Assembly: GCF_017643905.1 (NCBI RefSeq)
Contig: NZ_JAEPMO010000008.1
Span: 1-50,840, forward strand
Length of the DNA stretch: 50,840 nt
Direction of reading: 5' to 3'
From: Marivita sp.
GTDB lineage: Bacteria; Pseudomonadota; Alphaproteobacteria; Rhodobacterales; Rhodobacteraceae
The notes beneath the pieces were generated by a model. The model saw only the letters and a list, made by a program, of their open reading frames with translations, was not told the origin of the DNA and searched no databases. The translations under genes and the position numbers were made by a program. Below, piece after piece: positions 50,437-50,840 of this stretch (the stretch's first letter is position 1; every line of letters begins with the position of its first letter).

Positions 50437-50840
50437 TCCAGATCGGTGATCTTGTCCTCGACTTGAGCGATCCGGTCGTCCTGCTGGCTCTTGGCTTGGG
50501 TGGGCTGGTTTTTGTGCTGCTCGTCATGTCCCTCCTGTCCGCCCGTCGCGCTGCGAAACTGAGCGAGCCGTTGGTCTACCAGCTGGCCCAAGTCGGTCAG
50601 CGGGTGCAAAGCCTGAGCGATGGGCAGGAACGACTGTCGGGTGGCCTGCATCATGTCAGCGAAGCACAGGCGCAAAGCCAGACCGCGATGCTGCAATTGA
50701 TGGAGCGGCGTCTGGCGCAGGTGCAGGAGCAGATGAACGAGAACCTGCACGGCTCCGCCCGACGCACGGCGCAATCGCTGGGGGATCTCCAGCAGCGACT
50801 CCAGAGCATCGACAAGGCGCAGGAGAACATCACCAAGCTG
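50433..50840 (+). CDS. rmuC: DNA recombination protein RmuC, 5' part (truncated by window end)
   Basis: The first 136 codons show an N-terminal membrane anchor (VVLLALGLGGLVFVLLVMSLL, about 15-35) followed by a long Gln/Glu-rich coiled coil, as in RmuC proteins. The nuclease-like domain lies beyond the window. The ATG overlaps the mutL stop (ATGA), which suggests co-translation of the two DNA-maintenance proteins. Confidence 0.8.
   Translation, partial: MIQIGDLVLDLSDPVVLLALGLGGLVFVLLVMSLLSARRAAKLSEPLVYQLAQVGQRVQSLSDGQERLSGGLHHVSEAQAQSQTAMLQLMERRLAQVQEQMNENLHGSARRTAQSLGDLQQRLQSIDKAQENITKL

Noticed and set aside
1-50840. CRISPR array, tRNA or rRNA genes
   Set aside because: No regularly spaced repeat set, and no cloverleaf-like or rRNA-like sequence was recognised by eye. 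A tRNA scan would be needed to exclude a missed tRNA.

Overview
The window looks like a chromosomal segment of a high-GC alphaproteobacterium, most probably of the Rhodobacteraceae (Roseobacter group). This is inferred from protein character and gene order, such as gpmI-envC-ctpA-rppH and a MutL that carries the endonuclease motif. No tRNA, rRNA, CRISPR array or transposase-bearing IS was seen. Most of the segment is densely packed housekeeping sequence with many 4-bp ATGA stop/start overlaps, interrupted by a few accessory islets.

Layout. 1-60: tail of a rightward gene. 222-6609: leftward surface-polysaccharide operon (Gfo/Idh oxidoreductase, SDR epimerase, GT4 and GT2 glycosyltransferases, and an oxidoreductase-epimerase fusion), with a WecG/TagA-type glycosyltransferase diverging at 6875. 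7667-11229: leftward YnjBCD-type ABC importer. 11391: CDP-alcohol phosphatidyltransferase. 12168-17165: rightward operon gpmI, envC-like, ctpA, rppH and a small exported protein. 17193-21862: MBL hydrolase, transglutaminase-like protein, NAD(P)H oxidoreductase, MltB-type lytic transglycosylase and a WYL regulator. 21962-22684: GST-like gene diverging from that regulator.

22658-23844 is the most unusual stretch. A lower-GC segment of about 1.16 kb lies between the convergent 3' ends of the GST-like gene and rnr. It is bounded by a perfect 29-bp direct repeat that encodes the C-terminus of both genes. It carries one winged-helix-like gene and a structured non-coding leader, but no recombinase, so it looks like a small non-autonomous integrated element.

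23817-38772 holds rnr, a GNAT acetyltransferase and three diaminopimelate/lysine genes (dapE, dapD, asd). Between them lie accessory genes: a choice-of-anchor-L/Hint protein with a Cys-less Hint partner, a rhodanese, an orphan cysteine-peptidase-like protein with a peptidoglycan-binding-like N-terminus, a frameshifted threonine dehydratase, a LOG-family protein, and a membrane protein with an alpha/beta-hydrolase C-terminus.

38979-50840: an alpha/beta hydrolase, overlapping alternative hairpins, a beta-carbonic anhydrase, an Hpt-like protein, an M17 aminopeptidase with an NlpC/P60 partner, an MFS transporter, an ornithine-cyclodeaminase-family protein, a DUF188 protein, S-formylglutathione hydrolase, an AEC transporter, a 53-residue single-span membrane protein, mutL and the start of rmuC.
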